The translations under genes were made by a program, and so were the position numbers. A stretch of DNA of 64,000 nt from Halothiobacillus sp. (GTDB lineage: Bacteria; Pseudomonadota; Gammaproteobacteria; Halothiobacillales; Halothiobacillaceae), in NCBI GenBank assembly GCA_020061705.1, contig JAGUXT010000055.1, positions 124,001 to 188,000 of the forward strand. The letters run 5' to 3'. Position 1 is the first letter of the stretch; each line of letters begins with the position of its first letter. Under the pieces are notes generated by a model. It searched no databases. It was not told the DNA's origin and was given only the letters and a program-made list of their open reading frames with translations. Positions 56,130 to 64,000 of this stretch are shown here, in pieces.

Positions 56130-57509
56130 TCAAAAGAGGGCTTTTTGCCCTTTTTTTGTATCTGCGGCTTTGACAGGCTCAATCTGCTGGATGGCACAAT
56201 GCAGAACAGCATCCGCCAAACGGGCTTGAATGCTCTGCCCGATGCGCAAACCCGCGCTTTGCGTAATGAGTGTTCCGTTGACGTGTTCAAGAATTGCATA
56301 ACCGCGTGATAGCGTCGCCAGAGGGCTGAGAATATGCAGGCGTGCGCCCAGTTGTTGCAGGTTTGCCTGCTGTGCGATTAGAGCGCGTTCATTCTGGAAG
56401 CGAATGCTTTTGTGCAGGCTGAGAATGCGAGCACGCAGCACGTCGATTTTGTGTTCAGGATGACGATTGAACAGGCGTTGGCTCAGCGCATCCAAGCGGT
56501 GACTGCGCTGTGTCGCCAAACGTGTTTGCGCACCTGCCAAACGAGCCATCAGAGTCTGCAAGCGTTCATTCATCCGCGCGAGTCGCTGGCGAGGGTGATT
56601 GTTTTTGAGATGGCGCGTGAGCGTGTCCAAGTGGATCGTTCGCGACTCCATGCGATGGCGCATGTGGCGCTGCAGGCGTGCGCTGAGCAGTTCCAGTTGT
56701 TCCAGCATGGTGACTGCATCGGGAACTGCCAATGCTGCAGCGGCGCTTGGTGTCGGCGCACGCGCATCCGCCACAAAATCGGCAATGCTGAAGTCGGTTT
56801 CATGCCCGACGCCGCTAATCACCGGGATGCTGCTGGCACGAACCGCGCGAGCCAAGGCCTCATCATTGAACGCCTGCAAATCCTCCAGTGAACCACCTCC
56901 ACGCACCAGTAGCAGGACATCGCATGCTTGTTCCTGATTGGCGCGTTGCAGCGCCTCAATCAGCTCATGGGCGGCAAGCGCACCTTGCACGCTGCTTGCA
57001 TAAATACGCAGTGGAATAAGTGGAAAGCGCCGTGCCAAGACATGCAGCACATCCTGCACCGCCGCACCGCTGGGTGAAGTGATAATGCCTATGCGGCGCG
57101 GCATGGCGGGCAGGGGGCGCTTGTGTGTGGCATCAAACAAGCCTTCGGCGTTCAAGCGCTGCTTGAGTAACTCAAAGGCGCGCTGCAAGGCACCCAGGCC
57201 CGCATCTTCCATGTGCTCGACCACCAGTTGCAGGTCGCCGCGCGCCTCGTACAGCGTGATGCGTGCGCGCAGCAATACCTGCATCCCATCCTGCGGGCGC
57301 ATGCGTAACAGCCCGGCTCGCGGACGAAACATGGCGCAACGCACCTGAGCGCCCGCATCCTTGAGGGTGAAATACAGATGCCCGGACGCAGGGCGCGCCA
57401 GATTTGAAATCTCGCCTTCCACCCACACCAGAGGCAGTTGAGCTTCAATCAGGTTTTTAAGCGTATTGACCAGTTGGCTGACGCTTAATGCCGAGCCGAC
57501 TTCGTTCAT
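56130..57509 (-). CDS. xseA: Exodeoxyribonuclease VII large subunit
   Basis: A 459-residue subunit of the single-strand DNA exonuclease. The OB fold is at the N-terminus (VWVEGEISNLARPASGHLYFTLKD), then the catalytic domain (RIGIITSPSGAAVQDVLHVLARRFP, LLVRGGGSLEDLQAFNDE, ISGVGHETDFSIADFVAD), then a long coiled coil. ATG 57509 overlaps the opgG stop (ATGA). The small subunit xseB is not in the window. Confidence 0.96.
   Translation of the reverse strand: MNEVGSALSVSQLVNTLKNLIEAQLPLVWVEGEISNLARPASGHLYFTLKDAGAQVRCAMFRPRAGLLRMRPQDGMQVLLRARITLYEARGDLQLVVEHMEDAGLGALQRAFELLKQRLNAEGLFDATHKRPLPAMPRRIGIITSPSGAAVQDVLHVLARRFPLIPLRIYASSVQGALAAHELIEALQRANQEQACDVLLLVRGGGSLEDLQAFNDEALARAVRASSIPVISGVGHETDFSIADFVADARAPTPSAAAALAVPDAVTMLEQLELLSARLQRHMRHRMESRTIHLDTLTRHLKNNHPRQRLARMNERLQTLMARLAGAQTRLATQRSHRLDALSQRLFNRHPEHKIDVLRARILSLHKSIRFQNERALIAQQANLQQLGARLHILSPLATLSRGYAILEHVNGTLITQSAGLRIGQSIQARLADAVLHCAIQQIEPVKAADTKKGQKALF
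56133..56157. terminator. Shared terminator embedded in the end of xseA
   Basis: AAAAGAGGGC-ttttt-GCCCTTTTTTT. On the plus strand it ends the NlpC gene 41 bp after its stop. On the minus strand the same bases encode the last codons of xseA (KKGQKALF), so the hairpin is read before the xseA stop. Confidence 0.85.
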
Positions 57510-59008
57510 CGACGCATCTCGTGCTCGGGTTGAAAGGTGTAGCTCCAGGTTTCGGAAACGGGCTTGTCCACATCTAAAAGCAGCAGGCTCAAATCCTGTG
57601 CCCCCTGCTTGGGGGTGACCACGTTGAAGGCGGCGCGCCAGCCTCCATCGGGGCGGCAATCGACGTGGTTTTCGACAATTTTGGCGGTGCTTGAGGTTTG
57701 AATATGCGGCACGGGTTGAGTTGTGGCGGCCTTGCAGGGTGTGACACCCGGTTCAAAATCAATCACAAAACGCGTGGCCTGTTCGCCGTTGAACACATCA
57801 CCGCGCCCGATGCGGGTGTCGCGCACCATCCACAGTTCGGCCTTGCGTTGCGGGTGGCCGTGCCAGGTCATGCGGTAGGCATAGCTAAGGGTATCGCCCG
57901 CCTTGGCAGGTTTCTCCGGTGTCCAGAAGGCCACCACGTTGTCCATGTATTCGTTGTTGGTCGGAATCTGAATTAGGGCGATGGCACCTTTGCCCCATGC
58001 GCCTTCAGGTTCGATCCAAAGATTGGTGCGATTTGGATAGCGTGCGCCAATGTCCTGATAGTGATCCCACACCCGGTCACGCTGAAACAGGCCAAAACCA
58101 CGCGGCGAATCCATCGCGAAGGCGTTGTCGAGTAGCACGCCGGGATTGGAGAGCGGGCGCCAGATGCGCTCCTGGTTGGCCGTTTCAATTAACAGTCCGT
58201 CGGTGTCATGCACTTCCGGGCGAAAGTCGCCGTGCAGATCAAGGCTCATTTCTCCATGTTCAAACATCGAGGTCAGCGGGGCCAGCCCAAGCCGCTGAAT
58301 TGCCTTGCGCAGATGCAGGGTCATTTGCACCCGCATCACGCTGGCATCGCCCGGCGTTGCGTCGAGGGTCATCGCGCCGGTCAGGCTTTCACTGTCAATC
58401 AGAGCATGAATGCGTACCGCCTTGTCACCTTTCTTAGGTCGCTCGATCCAAAATTCGGTGAAGAGCGGGAACTCTTCCTTTTTCAATACGGTATCAATAG
58501 CCACGGCGCGGGCGGATTGACCGTACCACTCGCCATCCCCGCGCGAGCGGAAATAACTGGCGCCAAGGAACAGCAAAAACTCTTCCGGCATAGCGCCGGG
58601 GTGCATGGGGGCATGCACACGTAATCCGGCAAAGCCAAGTTCTTCCGGAATCACACCGGGGTTGCCATGAAATTTTTCCGGCCACTCGAACATGGATTTG
58701 TCGTAGACCCACGGACGAGTTTGGCCGTTTTCAACCAGATTGATTTTGACTGAGTGGGTATTGAAATTGCCCAAATGGAAGAACTGGAGATAAAACTTTC
58801 CATCCTCAAGCCACGGTGACTTCGCGGTGCGATAGCGCAGCGCCATCATGTCGTCGTAGGTGAGCACGCTTAAAGCCGGGTAGCTCTTTGGCGGACTAAA
58901 GGGCTGCGCGGCCAGCGCTTTGGCTTTGAGAGCAAACTCGGCATGGTCTAGCGCCATAACGGGCGCGCTGGCAAGGCAAGCAAGCAGTGTGGCAATACGT
59001 TTGAGCAT
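57506..59008 (-). CDS. opgG: Periplasmic glucan biosynthesis protein OpgG/MdoG family
   Basis: A 500-residue protein needed for osmoregulated periplasmic glucan. A signal peptide ends near residue 19 (PVMA). The MdoG domain is recognised by FHLGNFNTHSVKINLV-like beta strands, FLGASYFRSRGDGEWYGQSARA, and GFGLFQRDRVWDHYQDIGARY. The close relative OpgD cannot be excluded, but the Sec-type signal favours OpgG. No opgH is next to it; an ArnT-like gene precedes it by 4 bp. Confidence 0.93.
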   Translation of the reverse strand: MLKRIATLLACLASAPVMALDHAEFALKAKALAAQPFSPPKSYPALSVLTYDDMMALRYRTAKSPWLEDGKFYLQFFHLGNFNTHSVKINLVENGQTRPWVYDKSMFEWPEKFHGNPGVIPEELGFAGLRVHAPMHPGAMPEEFLLFLGASYFRSRGDGEWYGQSARAVAIDTVLKKEEFPLFTEFWIERPKKGDKAVRIHALIDSESLTGAMTLDATPGDASVMRVQMTLHLRKAIQRLGLAPLTSMFEHGEMSLDLHGDFRPEVHDTDGLLIETANQERIWRPLSNPGVLLDNAFAMDSPRGFGLFQRDRVWDHYQDIGARYPNRTNLWIEPEGAWGKGAIALIQIPTNNEYMDNVVAFWTPEKPAKAGDTLSYAYRMTWHGHPQRKAELWMVRDTRIGRGDVFNGEQATRFVIDFEPGVTPCKAATTQPVPHIQTSSTAKIVENHVDCRPDGGWRAAFNVVTPKQGAQDLSLLLLDVDKPVSETWSYTFQPEHEMRR

Positions 59009-59012
59009 GGCT

Positions 59013-60566
59013 TTACTCCGCTGGATTTAATCGAATCAGGCTGTACCCACGTTCATTCATGAGGACAGTGTGGGGCGGCAGGGCGGATATTTCCTTGCTG
59101 CGGGTGAAGACCAAATCACCCGCACGCGGTTCACGCAAGTCTTGCACATGGCCGCTGTGGACGCTGTAACTTGGTGTATTCACGCGCCACATCACATACG
59201 GGCCGGGCAGCTCTTGAGCGATTTGGGCAGCATGGGCAATCGGCCCCTGTTGAATCGCACCCAGGGCGGGCAGGAAAAGCAGCGCGAGCGCCAAGTTTCC
59301 CGCCAAAGCGAGGCCAAGCAGGCTGCGGCCCAGTGACAAGCTGCGTACAAACATCAGCGCCAGACTGGTGACGGCCAGCAGGAAAAACACAGTGAAATAC
59401 CCTGTGGGGAACAAGTCAACTGCGCCTATAAGCAAGGCACGTGCATCATTTTCCGGCATCCGCGTGATGATTTCAGGCAACAGGCAAGGTAAGGGTGCAA
59501 GCAGGCCGAAAAACAGCAGCGGCGGCAGCAAGGCCAATGCACGCGAGCCAAGCTTCTCCGATTTGAGCAGGGGCAGGGCGAGCGCGGCAAGGATCAGTGC
59601 GGCGGTCATGCCGTAGTTAAGGTAGTGCGGCAGCTTGGTACCTGAGAGCGAGAAAAACACCAGCACAAAGCCGAACCACAGCCAGAGATATAGTCCGAGC
59701 GGCGATTTGATTTGCCTGGGCAGTTCGCGTGCGGCACGCAGCAAGGGGGTGGCAAAGGGCAGGGCGAGCAGCAGGGCGATGGGAAGGTAATAAAACAGGC
59801 TACCTGCGTGACCTTCCATTGAGCCGCTAAAACGCTCGACGTTGTGCGTGCCAAAAAAACCGTCGATAAACGCCATGCCTTGCGCCTGAAATTGCAGGAT
59901 GTACCAGGGCAAAGGAATGCCAATCAGCAGAATCAAGCCCGGCGGATAAAACGCGGCGCGCATCAGGGCGGGCAGTTCGCGCTGCATGGCAAAAAAGATC
60001 AGCCCCACCGCGCCGGGAACCAGTAGGGCCACCGGCCCCTTGGTCAAAAAGCCCAAGCCCATCGCGGCATGGGTAAGCAGAATCCAGCGCTTTTTGCGCT
60101 CCAGAAAATACAGGTACATGCCGAACATTGCTGCGACCAGCCACAGATTGAGCAGCGCATCGGCGGTCGCTGCGCGGCCAATAATCACGATGCCGAGCGC
60201 GCTACCCAGCATGAGCGCAGCGCGCAAAGCCGTTTCACGGTCAATCACGCGGCTGACAAACATGTAGGTCAAAAGCACCCAGCCGCTTGCCGCTAGCGCC
60301 GAGGGCAGACGGAAGGCGAAGCTATTCACGCCGAACAGGCTCATGCTGGCCGCTTGCAACCAGTGAATCAGCACCGGCTTGTCGAAGCGCGGCAGGCCGT
60401 TGACGAACGGCGAGATGAACTCACCACGCACAAACATTTCTCGTGTGGCCTCGGAGAATGCGCCTTCGTCCAGATCAAACAGCGGCGCACCGCCGAGATT
60501 GAGGAAAAAGCTGATGCCGACGGCGAGAAAGAGCAGGGCATAGTGAAGAATAAGTTGTTGCGGCAT
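59013..60566 (-). CDS. Glycosyltransferase family 39, ArnT-like
   Basis: A 517-residue integral membrane glycosyltransferase with about 11 hydrophobic segments. The first periplasmic loop has LFDLDEGAFSEATREM, with the Asp/Glu pair of GT39/GT83 enzymes, and GLPRFDKPVLIHWLQAASM, as in ArnT. ArnT adds 4-amino-4-deoxyarabinose to lipid A, but no arn genes are nearby, so the donor sugar and acceptor are uncertain. It precedes opgG in the same operon. Confidence 0.88.
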   Translation of the reverse strand: MPQQLILHYALLFLAVGISFFLNLGGAPLFDLDEGAFSEATREMFVRGEFISPFVNGLPRFDKPVLIHWLQAASMSLFGVNSFAFRLPSALAASGWVLLTYMFVSRVIDRETALRAALMLGSALGIVIIGRAATADALLNLWLVAAMFGMYLYFLERKKRWILLTHAAMGLGFLTKGPVALLVPGAVGLIFFAMQRELPALMRAAFYPPGLILLIGIPLPWYILQFQAQGMAFIDGFFGTHNVERFSGSMEGHAGSLFYYLPIALLLALPFATPLLRAARELPRQIKSPLGLYLWLWFGFVLVFFSLSGTKLPHYLNYGMTAALILAALALPLLKSEKLGSRALALLPPLLFFGLLAPLPCLLPEIITRMPENDARALLIGAVDLFPTGYFTVFFLLAVTSLALMFVRSLSLGRSLLGLALAGNLALALLFLPALGAIQQGPIAHAAQIAQELPGPYVMWRVNTPSYSVHSGHVQDLREPRAGDLVFTRSKEISALPPHTVLMNERGYSLIRLNPAE

Positions 60567-60665
60567 GGCGGTAGTGAACTAAAGGGTGAAGCACTTTAAC
60601 AAATTGGCTTGGTTGTTGCTGTGTAGATGGGGATAAACTACGCACAAATAACTAAGGAGGTCACC

Positions 60666-63227
60666 ATGCTCGAAACATATCGTCTGCACGTTGCTGAACG
60701 CGCTGCTCTTGGCTTGCCGCCGCTGCCCCTGACCGCTGAGCAGGTTGCTGCGCTGGTTGAGCTTTTGAAGAACCCGCCTCAAGGCGAGGATGACGTGCTG
60801 GTGGCGTTGATTAGCGATCAGGTGCCGCCGGGTGTTGACCCGGCAGCGTATGTCAAGGCGGCGTTTCTGGCCGATGTGGCACATGGCAAGACAGCCTGCG
60901 CGCTGATTGATCGCAAGCGTGCGACCTTCCTTTTGGGCACCATGCTCGGCGGCTACAACGTACAGCCGTTAATTGCCCTGCTGGATGACGAGGCAGTGGC
61001 GGAAGAAGCGGTGGCGGCCTTGTCGGGTACCTTGCTGATTTACGATGCCTTCCGCGATGTGGAAGACAAGGCCAAGGCAGGCAATGTCCATGCACAAAAG
61101 GTCATGCAGGCCTGGGCGGATGCAGTGTGGTTCAAGAATCGCACTGCGCTGCCGGATGAGCTGACCCTGACCGTGTTCAAGGTGCCGGGCGAAACCAACA
61201 CCGATGACCTTTCACCCGCGCAGGATGCCTGGAGCCGCCCGGATATTCCTTTGCACGCCAAGGCCATGCTGGGCAGCAAAATGCCCGGCGGTCTGGATAC
61301 GATTGAGCAACTCAAGGCCAAAGGCCATCCGATTGCCTATGTCGGTGATGTGGTCGGTACGGGTTCCAGCCGCAAGTCGGCAATCAATTCCGTGCTCTGG
61401 CACATGGGTGCCGACATTCCGTTTGTACCGGGCAAGCGCACCAGCGGGGTGGTACTTGGCGGCAAGATTGCACCTATTTTCTTCAACACCGCCGAAGACT
61501 CCGGCGCCTTGCCGATTGAAGTGGATGTGTCGCAACTTGAAACCGGCGATGTGATTACGCTGCGCCCATATGCGGGTGAGTTGCTCAAAAATGGCGCAGT
61601 GATTGCGCGCTTTGAGTTCAAGCCAACCACGCTGGCGGATGAAGTGAGGGCAGGGGGACGCATTCCGCTGATTATCGGTCGCGCGCTGACCGACCGCGCC
61701 CGTCATGCGCTTGGCCTGCCAGCTTCCGATGTATTCGTGCGCCCGGTCGCGCCGCATGACACCGGCAAGGGCTTTACTCTGGCGCAGAAAATGGTTGGTC
61801 AGGCCTGCGGTGTCACCGGCGTGCGTCCCGGCACCTACTGCGAGCCACGCATGACCACCGTCGGTTCGCAGGACACCACCGGCGCCATGACCCGCGACGA
61901 GCTGACCGAACTGGCCTGCCTCGGCTTCTCTGCCGATCTGGTGATGCAATCGTTCTGCCACACCGCCGCCTATCCCAAGCCGGTGGACATCAAGCTGCAA
62001 CACAGCCTGCCGACCTTTATCCAAAACCGTGGCGGCGTGTCACTGCGTCCGGGCGACGGCGTGATTCACTCCTGGCTTAACCGCATGGTCATGCCGGATA
62101 CCGTCGGTACCGGCGGCGATTCGCATACCCGCTTCCCGATGGGCATTTCCTTCCCGGCGGGTTCCGGCCTGGTGGCTTTTGCCGCCGCGCTGGGCGTAAT
62201 GCCGCTGGACATGCCTGAATCCGTGCTGGTGCGCTTCAAGGGCGAAATGCAGCCGGGCATCACCCTGCGCGATCTGGTCAACGCCATTCCTTATGTCGCC
62301 ATCCAGAAGGGCTTGCTCACCGTCGAGAAGAAGGGCAAGAAAAACGTCTTTAATGGTCGCGTGCTGGAAATCGAAGGCTTGCCGCAACTTAAAGTCGAGC
62401 AAGCGTTTGAATTTGCCGATGCCTCCGCCGAGCGCTCGGCCAACGGTTGCACCGTGCATCTGGACAAGGAACCGATCATCGAATTCCTCAACTCCAACAT
62501 CACCCTGCTCAAGTGGATGATCGCCAACGACTACGAAGACAAGCGCACCTTGTCGCGCCGGATTGAAGCCATGGAAAAATGGCTGGCCAACCCGGTGCTG
62601 CTGCAACCGGATGCGGATGCCGAATATGCCGAAATCATCGAAATCGACCTTGCCACCATCACCGAACCGCTGCTGGCCTGCCCGAACGACCCCGACGACA
62701 TCAAACCGCTGTCCGAAGTGGCGGGTGATGTGGTGCACGAAGTATTTATCGGCTCCTGCATGACCAACATCGGCCACTACCGCGCAGCGGGCAAGGTTCT
62801 GGAAAAGCACGGCGGCTCGGTGCCCACCCGCTTGTGGATTGCCCCTCCGACCAAAATGGACGCGCACCAACTCACCGAAGAAGGCTACTACAGCATCTTT
62901 GGCAAAGCGGGCGCACGCACCGAAATGCCGGGCTGCTCGCTGTGCATGGGCAACCAGGCGCGGGTAGCCACCGGCGCGACCGTGATGTCCACCTCCACCC
63001 GCAACTTCCCCAACCGCATGGGGCAGGATACCAACGTGTATCTTGGCTCAGCCGAACTCGCCGCCGTCACCGCCATTCTGGGGCGCCTGCCCAGCGTCGA
63101 GGATTATCAGGCGCATGTGAAAACCCTGGAACCGCTGGCCGATGATGTGTACCGCTATTTGAATTTCCATCAAATGTCGGCCTACCAGCACGTCGCGGAC
63201 AAAATCATTCCGATTGTTGCGGCCTGA
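60666..63227 (+). CDS. acnB: Aconitate hydratase B
   Basis: An 853-residue TCA-cycle enzyme of the AcnB type. The N-terminal HEAT-like domain (about 1-160) is followed by the swivelling domain and then the Fe-S core: [28 protein letters not shown] and [13 protein letters not shown] bring the three cluster cysteines (the last two as CxxC). ATG 60666 has AAGGAGG upstream. Monocistronic as far as can be seen. Confidence 0.98.
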   Translation: MLETYRLHVAERAALGLPPLPLTAEQVAALVELLKNPPQGEDDVLVALISDQVPPGVDPAAYVKAAFLADVAHGKTACALIDRKRATFLLGTMLGGYNVQPLIALLDDEAVAEEAVAALSGTLLIYDAFRDVEDKAKAGNVHAQKVMQAWADAVWFKNRTALPDELTLTVFKVPGETNTDDLSPAQDAWSRPDIPLHAKAMLGSKMPGGLDTIEQLKAKGHPIAYVGDVVGTGSSRKSAINSVLWHMGADIPFVPGKRTSGVVLGGKIAPIFFNTAEDSGALPIEVDVSQLETGDVITLRPYAGELLKNGAVIARFEFKPTTLADEVRAGGRIPLIIGRALTDRARHALGLPASDVFVRPVAPHDTGKGFTLAQKMVGQACGVTGVRPGTYCEPRMTTVGSQDTTGAMTRDELTELACLGFSADLVMQSFCHTAAYPKPVDIKLQHSLPTFIQNRGGVSLRPGDGVIHSWLNRMVMPDTVGTGGDSHTRFPMGISFPAGSGLVAFAAALGVMPLDMPESVLVRFKGEMQPGITLRDLVNAIPYVAIQKGLLTVEKKGKKNVFNGRVLEIEGLPQLKVEQAFEFADASAERSANGCTVHLDKEPIIEFLNSNITLLKWMIANDYEDKRTLSRRIEAMEKWLANPVLLQPDADAEYAEIIEIDLATITEPLLACPNDPDDIKPLSEVAGDVVHEVFIGSCMTNIGHYRAAGKVLEKHGGSVPTRLWIAPPTKMDAHQLTEEGYYSIFGKAGARTEMPGCSLCMGNQARVATGATVMSTSTRNFPNRMGQDTNVYLGSAELAAVTAILGRLPSVEDYQAHVKTLEPLADDVYRYLNFHQMSAYQHVADKIIPIVAA

Positions 63228-63251
63228 CGGGACAAAGCCTGTCACGCAGAC

Positions 63252-63280
63252 TTCACAGAGGCGGCTCGGACTGGCATAAT
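63252..63280 (+). promoter_or_regulatory. Promoter of tRNA-Pro
   Basis: TTCACA (63252-63257) - 17 bp - CATAAT (63275-63280), placing the start of transcription about 6 bp before the tRNA. Typical sigma-70 form. Confidence 0.65.
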
Positions 63281-63291
63281 GCACAGCTTCA

Positions 63292-63368
63292 CGGGGCGTA
63301 GCGCAGTCTGGTAGCGCACTAGTCTGGGGGACTAGTGGTCGCAGGTTCAAATCCTGTCGTCCCGACCA
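63292..63368 (+). tRNA. tRNA-Pro, anticodon GGG
   Basis: A 77-nt cloverleaf. The acceptor arms CGGGGCG and CGTCCCG pair (one G-T), the T arm has GGTTCAAATCC, and the CCA end is encoded. The anticodon stem CTAGT/ACTAG holds the loop CTGGGGG, with GGG at 63326-63328, so it reads CCC and CCU proline codons. Confidence 0.96.
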
Positions 63369-63377
63369 TATAAATCA

Positions 63378-63409
63378 AGGGTTTAGCTAGAAATGGCTAA
63401 GCCCTTTTT
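63378..63409 (+). terminator. Terminator of tRNA-Pro
   Basis: AGGGTTTAGC-tagaaatg-GCTAAGCCCT followed by TTTT; ten pairs with one T-G. Confidence 0.85.
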
Positions 63410-64000
63410 CTTGTGTGAAGTCTTTATGTACCCACTCACGTACCCACTTTATGTGTGCTTTAAAACGAGTTCAACAGTGACCCATCTGTCATCTACCGAC
63501 CGATGTCAGCCCGGCTGGCTTGGGTCGCGCCTAACATTTGAGCCCAATCCCAATCATGAAGGAAATTAAACTTTAAGAAGTCTTTCAGCTTACCGCTGCC
63601 AATCCGTTGTCTGTCGCCCGTGGTAGTGGGGGCAATTTTTATTTCGGCGACGAATTATGACGCAGCATATACATCAATGCTCACGAAATACTGGTTGCAC
63701 AACTTTTGAACTTTAGAGCATCGTTGCTGCTAGTTGGTGCATCTTCAAAGCGTTCTCAATCTTTTTTTTCGTTTAGAAATTTTTTTCTTGCCTCATTCGG
63801 TCGTAATTGAACGCTATTGGATATCTGCGGACTACATAGGATTTTCAATCATCGGTCTTCTCCTATAAACGGGGGCTTGACGACATTGAATAGGCTTGTC
63901 AGTATTGGTCAAACATTAATTGAAGCAGGAGGTAGTCAAGTTCTTTGTTTGCTCTGTCAGTCATCATCTAGGAGTTAGTAGCCAACCGCCAAACATACAC
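63410..64000. other. AT-richer stretch after tRNA-Pro with no supportable gene
   Basis: No open frame of useful length, with a start and ribosome-binding site, is seen on either strand. A 12-bp-spaced direct repeat, GTACCCAC (63428 and 63440), lies 60 bp after the tRNA. Base composition drops and long T-runs appear near 63760. This is the kind of tract found at the edge of elements that integrate at tRNA genes, but no integrase is in view. Confidence 0.5.

Noticed and set aside
63890-63990. Short frame of about 22 codons on the minus strand near the right edge
   Set aside because: No ribosome-binding site, in-frame stop just upstream, no similarity that I recognise.

Overview
The window is a piece of chromosome from a Gram-negative proteobacterium, moderately GC-rich. 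The gene orders M16-M16-ftsY-ftsE-ftsX/rpoH, gyrA-serC-pheA-hisC-tyrA-aroA-cmk-rpsA-ihfB, STAS-murA-hisG-hisD-hisC and hslV-hslU point to the beta/gammaproteobacterial branch or a relative such as Acidithiobacillia. I cannot fix the genus from the sequence. An OpgG homologue, a 4-amino-4-deoxyarabinose-transferase-like protein, a cbb3-oxidase maturation set and AcnB fit a free-living aerobe or microaerophile.

Region 1 (1-5709) holds two M16 peptidase-family genes (the first cut by the window edge) and, divergent from them, ftsY-ftsE-ftsX. Region 2 (5729-18626, minus strand) is a complete phosphonate C-P lyase operon: phnF (GntR repressor), phnD-C-E1-E2 (uptake), phnG-H-I-J-K-L-M (C-P lyase core), phnN, phnP and an EamA-type transporter. 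It lies between ftsX and rpoH, which are neighbours in many relatives. Inside it, between phnJ and phnK, a ParD/ParE toxin-antitoxin pair runs the opposite way, and a GC-rich hairpin repeat separates phnM from phnN. Region 3 (18.7-19.8 kb) is rpoH, whose promoter overlaps a near-perfect CIRCE element.

Region 4 (19.8-25.0 kb, minus strand) carries the cbb3-oxidase assembly genes ccoG-ccoH-ccoI-ccoS and, downstream, a 31-codon membrane-peptide ORF with a strong ribosome-binding site. Region 5 (25.2-30.3 kb) has mtnA and a copper-handling cluster: two small secreted Cys/His/Met-rich proteins, a TolC-family lipoprotein, a Tat-exported multicopper oxidase and a CusF-like protein. Region 6 (30.3-43.1 kb) starts with a stack of hairpins and an inverted-repeat element, then gyrA, serC, serA, pheA, hisC, tyrA, aroA, cmk, rpsA and ihfB, many overlapping by 4 bp.

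Region 7 (43.3-50.6 kb) is an MlaB-like STAS gene, murA, hisG (short form), hisD, hisC, panC and a SemiSWEET gene. A HARE-HTH/GIY-YIG gene, a repeat and a GNAT gene sit between hisD and hisC. Region 8 (50.7-63.2 kb) has a VOC-family gene, hslUV with a sigma-32-like promoter, rlmKL, an NlpC/P60 lipoprotein, xseA, opgG, an ArnT-like glycosyltransferase and acnB. Region 9 is tRNA-Pro(GGG), its terminator, and about 600 bp of AT-richer sequence with no supportable gene, which may be the edge of a tRNA-linked island.

Small dispersed elements recur. Two closely similar ~100-bp MITE-like elements with ACTTACGCAA ends lie upstream of mtnA and hslV. A third element with related ends lies inside the phn operon. 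REP-like hairpin repeats lie between tyrA and aroA and after the HARE/GIY-YIG gene. No rRNA, CRISPR array or intact IS transposase was seen.
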